NCBI GenBank assembly: GCA_029864095.1 | Contig: JAOTUB010000017.1 | Span: 1-41,559, forward strand | Source: Gammaproteobacteria bacterium | Lineage (GTDB): Bacteria; Pseudomonadota; Gammaproteobacteria; Steroidobacterales; Woeseiaceae | DNA: 41,559 nt | Reading direction: 5' to 3' | Part shown: positions 41,101 through 41,559 of the stretch, one piece after another | Position numbering within the stretch: position 1 is the stretch's first letter | How the letters are laid out: each line of letters starts with the position of its first letter | Translations under genes and position numbers: made by a program | The notes under the pieces: model-generated | Told to the model about the DNA's origin: nothing | Seen by the model: only the letters and a program-made list of their open reading frames with translations | Databases searched by the model: none

Positions 41101-41518
41101 TCGCGAAAATGTCTCGTTAACCGCTGTGTACACGGCGTCGTCGAAAGCCGTCAAAGAACTGCTACCGCATCCTGACATGATTCCAGTGGACCTGGTCCCG
41201 AGTCGCTACATGGTTGCGCGCCTGGTCGGCATTGCCATCATCGCTGCGCTCGTTATTGACGCCATTAGCGACCCGATCGTCGGCTACTGGTCGGACAACC
41301 TGCGCTCGCGCTGGGGCAGGCGACACCCGTTCATGCTGGCCGCGGCTTTACCCGTTGCGCTGAGCTATTTCCTGCTGTGGAACCCACCGGCAGGCTGGTC
41401 GCAGACCGGAATATTCTGGTATCTGCTGCTGTTGGCCGTGATTTCCAGATACCAGCTTAGTCGCACGGACCACGAAGATAATCTGCGCAAGCTGGCGATA
41501 AGCCGGGTATCCGACTAG
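41012..41518 (+). pseudogene. Chimeric open frame: dehydratase tail joined to an MFS symporter fragment
   Basis: A 168-codon frame made of unrelated pieces. Codons 1-29 are the damaged dehydratase tail (KTLAGILADSSEEISAELPG against KTLAGIPAESSEEISAELAG). Codons about 30-68 are unassigned. Codons about 70-143 match a glycoside/cation symporter of the major facilitator superfamily: ALVIDAISDPIVGYWSDNL, then RSRWGRRHPFMLAAALPVALSYFLLWNPP. That is helix 2, the conserved loop and helix 3, while helix 1 and everything after helix 4 are missing. The tail is unrelated. It is unlikely to make a working transporter. Confidence 0.75.
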
Positions 41519-41559
41519 GCGACGGATACTGAGCATTCCTGTTAACAGGTGGAATGGAA

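Overview
The window looks like chromosome from a moderately GC-rich, probably marine, aerobic gammaproteobacterium. This is inferred from gene families only. The clues are a lipoprotein with a GlyGly-CTERM (rhombosortase) tail, MauG-like and c5-like cytochromes, a BetI-like regulator, and much amine and acyl-CoA catabolism. No rRNA, tRNA, CRISPR array, phage or intact insertion sequence was found. Genes are densely packed, with many 1-4 nt start/stop overlaps and several tail-to-tail overlaps.

Layout. 1-2326: a GT-A glycosyltransferase between two different sulfotransferases, suggesting sulfated glycan synthesis. 2347-3356: a flavin reductase divergent from a MarR regulator, with an AT-rich palindrome between them. 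3398-6438: a two-part exported protein coupled to a di-haem peroxidase, then a convergent rhombotarget lipoprotein. 6473-9307 (minus): an FMN split-barrel protein, an M20 peptidase and a P-loop protein. 9499-25186: a large catabolic block with a Rieske oxygenase, a PotFGHI-type ABC importer, an acyl-CoA dehydrogenase and a BetI-like regulator. Across a TGAATGA-N4-TCATTCA operator lies a six-gene plus-strand operon: class III aminotransferase, two phytoene-desaturase-type flavoproteins, GcvT-like protein, ADP-forming acyl-CoA ligase and TIM-barrel protein.

25215-33066 holds a GAF-GGDEF cyclase, a VOC protein, an ATC-hydrolase-like remnant, three DAO-type flavoproteins (two PuuB-like) and a 5'-nucleotidase lipoprotein. 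33150-35324 (minus) holds an envelope lipoprotein with eight 23-residue repeats, a small secreted protein and a c-type cytochrome. 35420-38843 is a three-gene operon ending in a 4-hydroxybutyryl-CoA dehydratase-like enzyme. 38844-41559 mixes intact small genes with several broken ones, including a second, damaged copy of the 3' end of the dehydratase gene joined to a piece of an MFS transporter.

Working model (inference). The 9.5-25.2 kb block imports an amine or N-methylated amine. It oxidises and demethylates it (flavoproteins, Rieske enzyme, GcvT with tetrahydrofolate), transaminates it, and then processes the carbon skeleton as a CoA thioester. The PuuB-like oxidases at 27-33 kb and the dehydratase operon at 35-39 kb would suit polyamine to GABA to 4-hydroxybutyrate to crotonyl-CoA flow, but nothing in the sequence proves that link. 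The substrate is unknown; this block is the best candidate here for an undescribed pathway.
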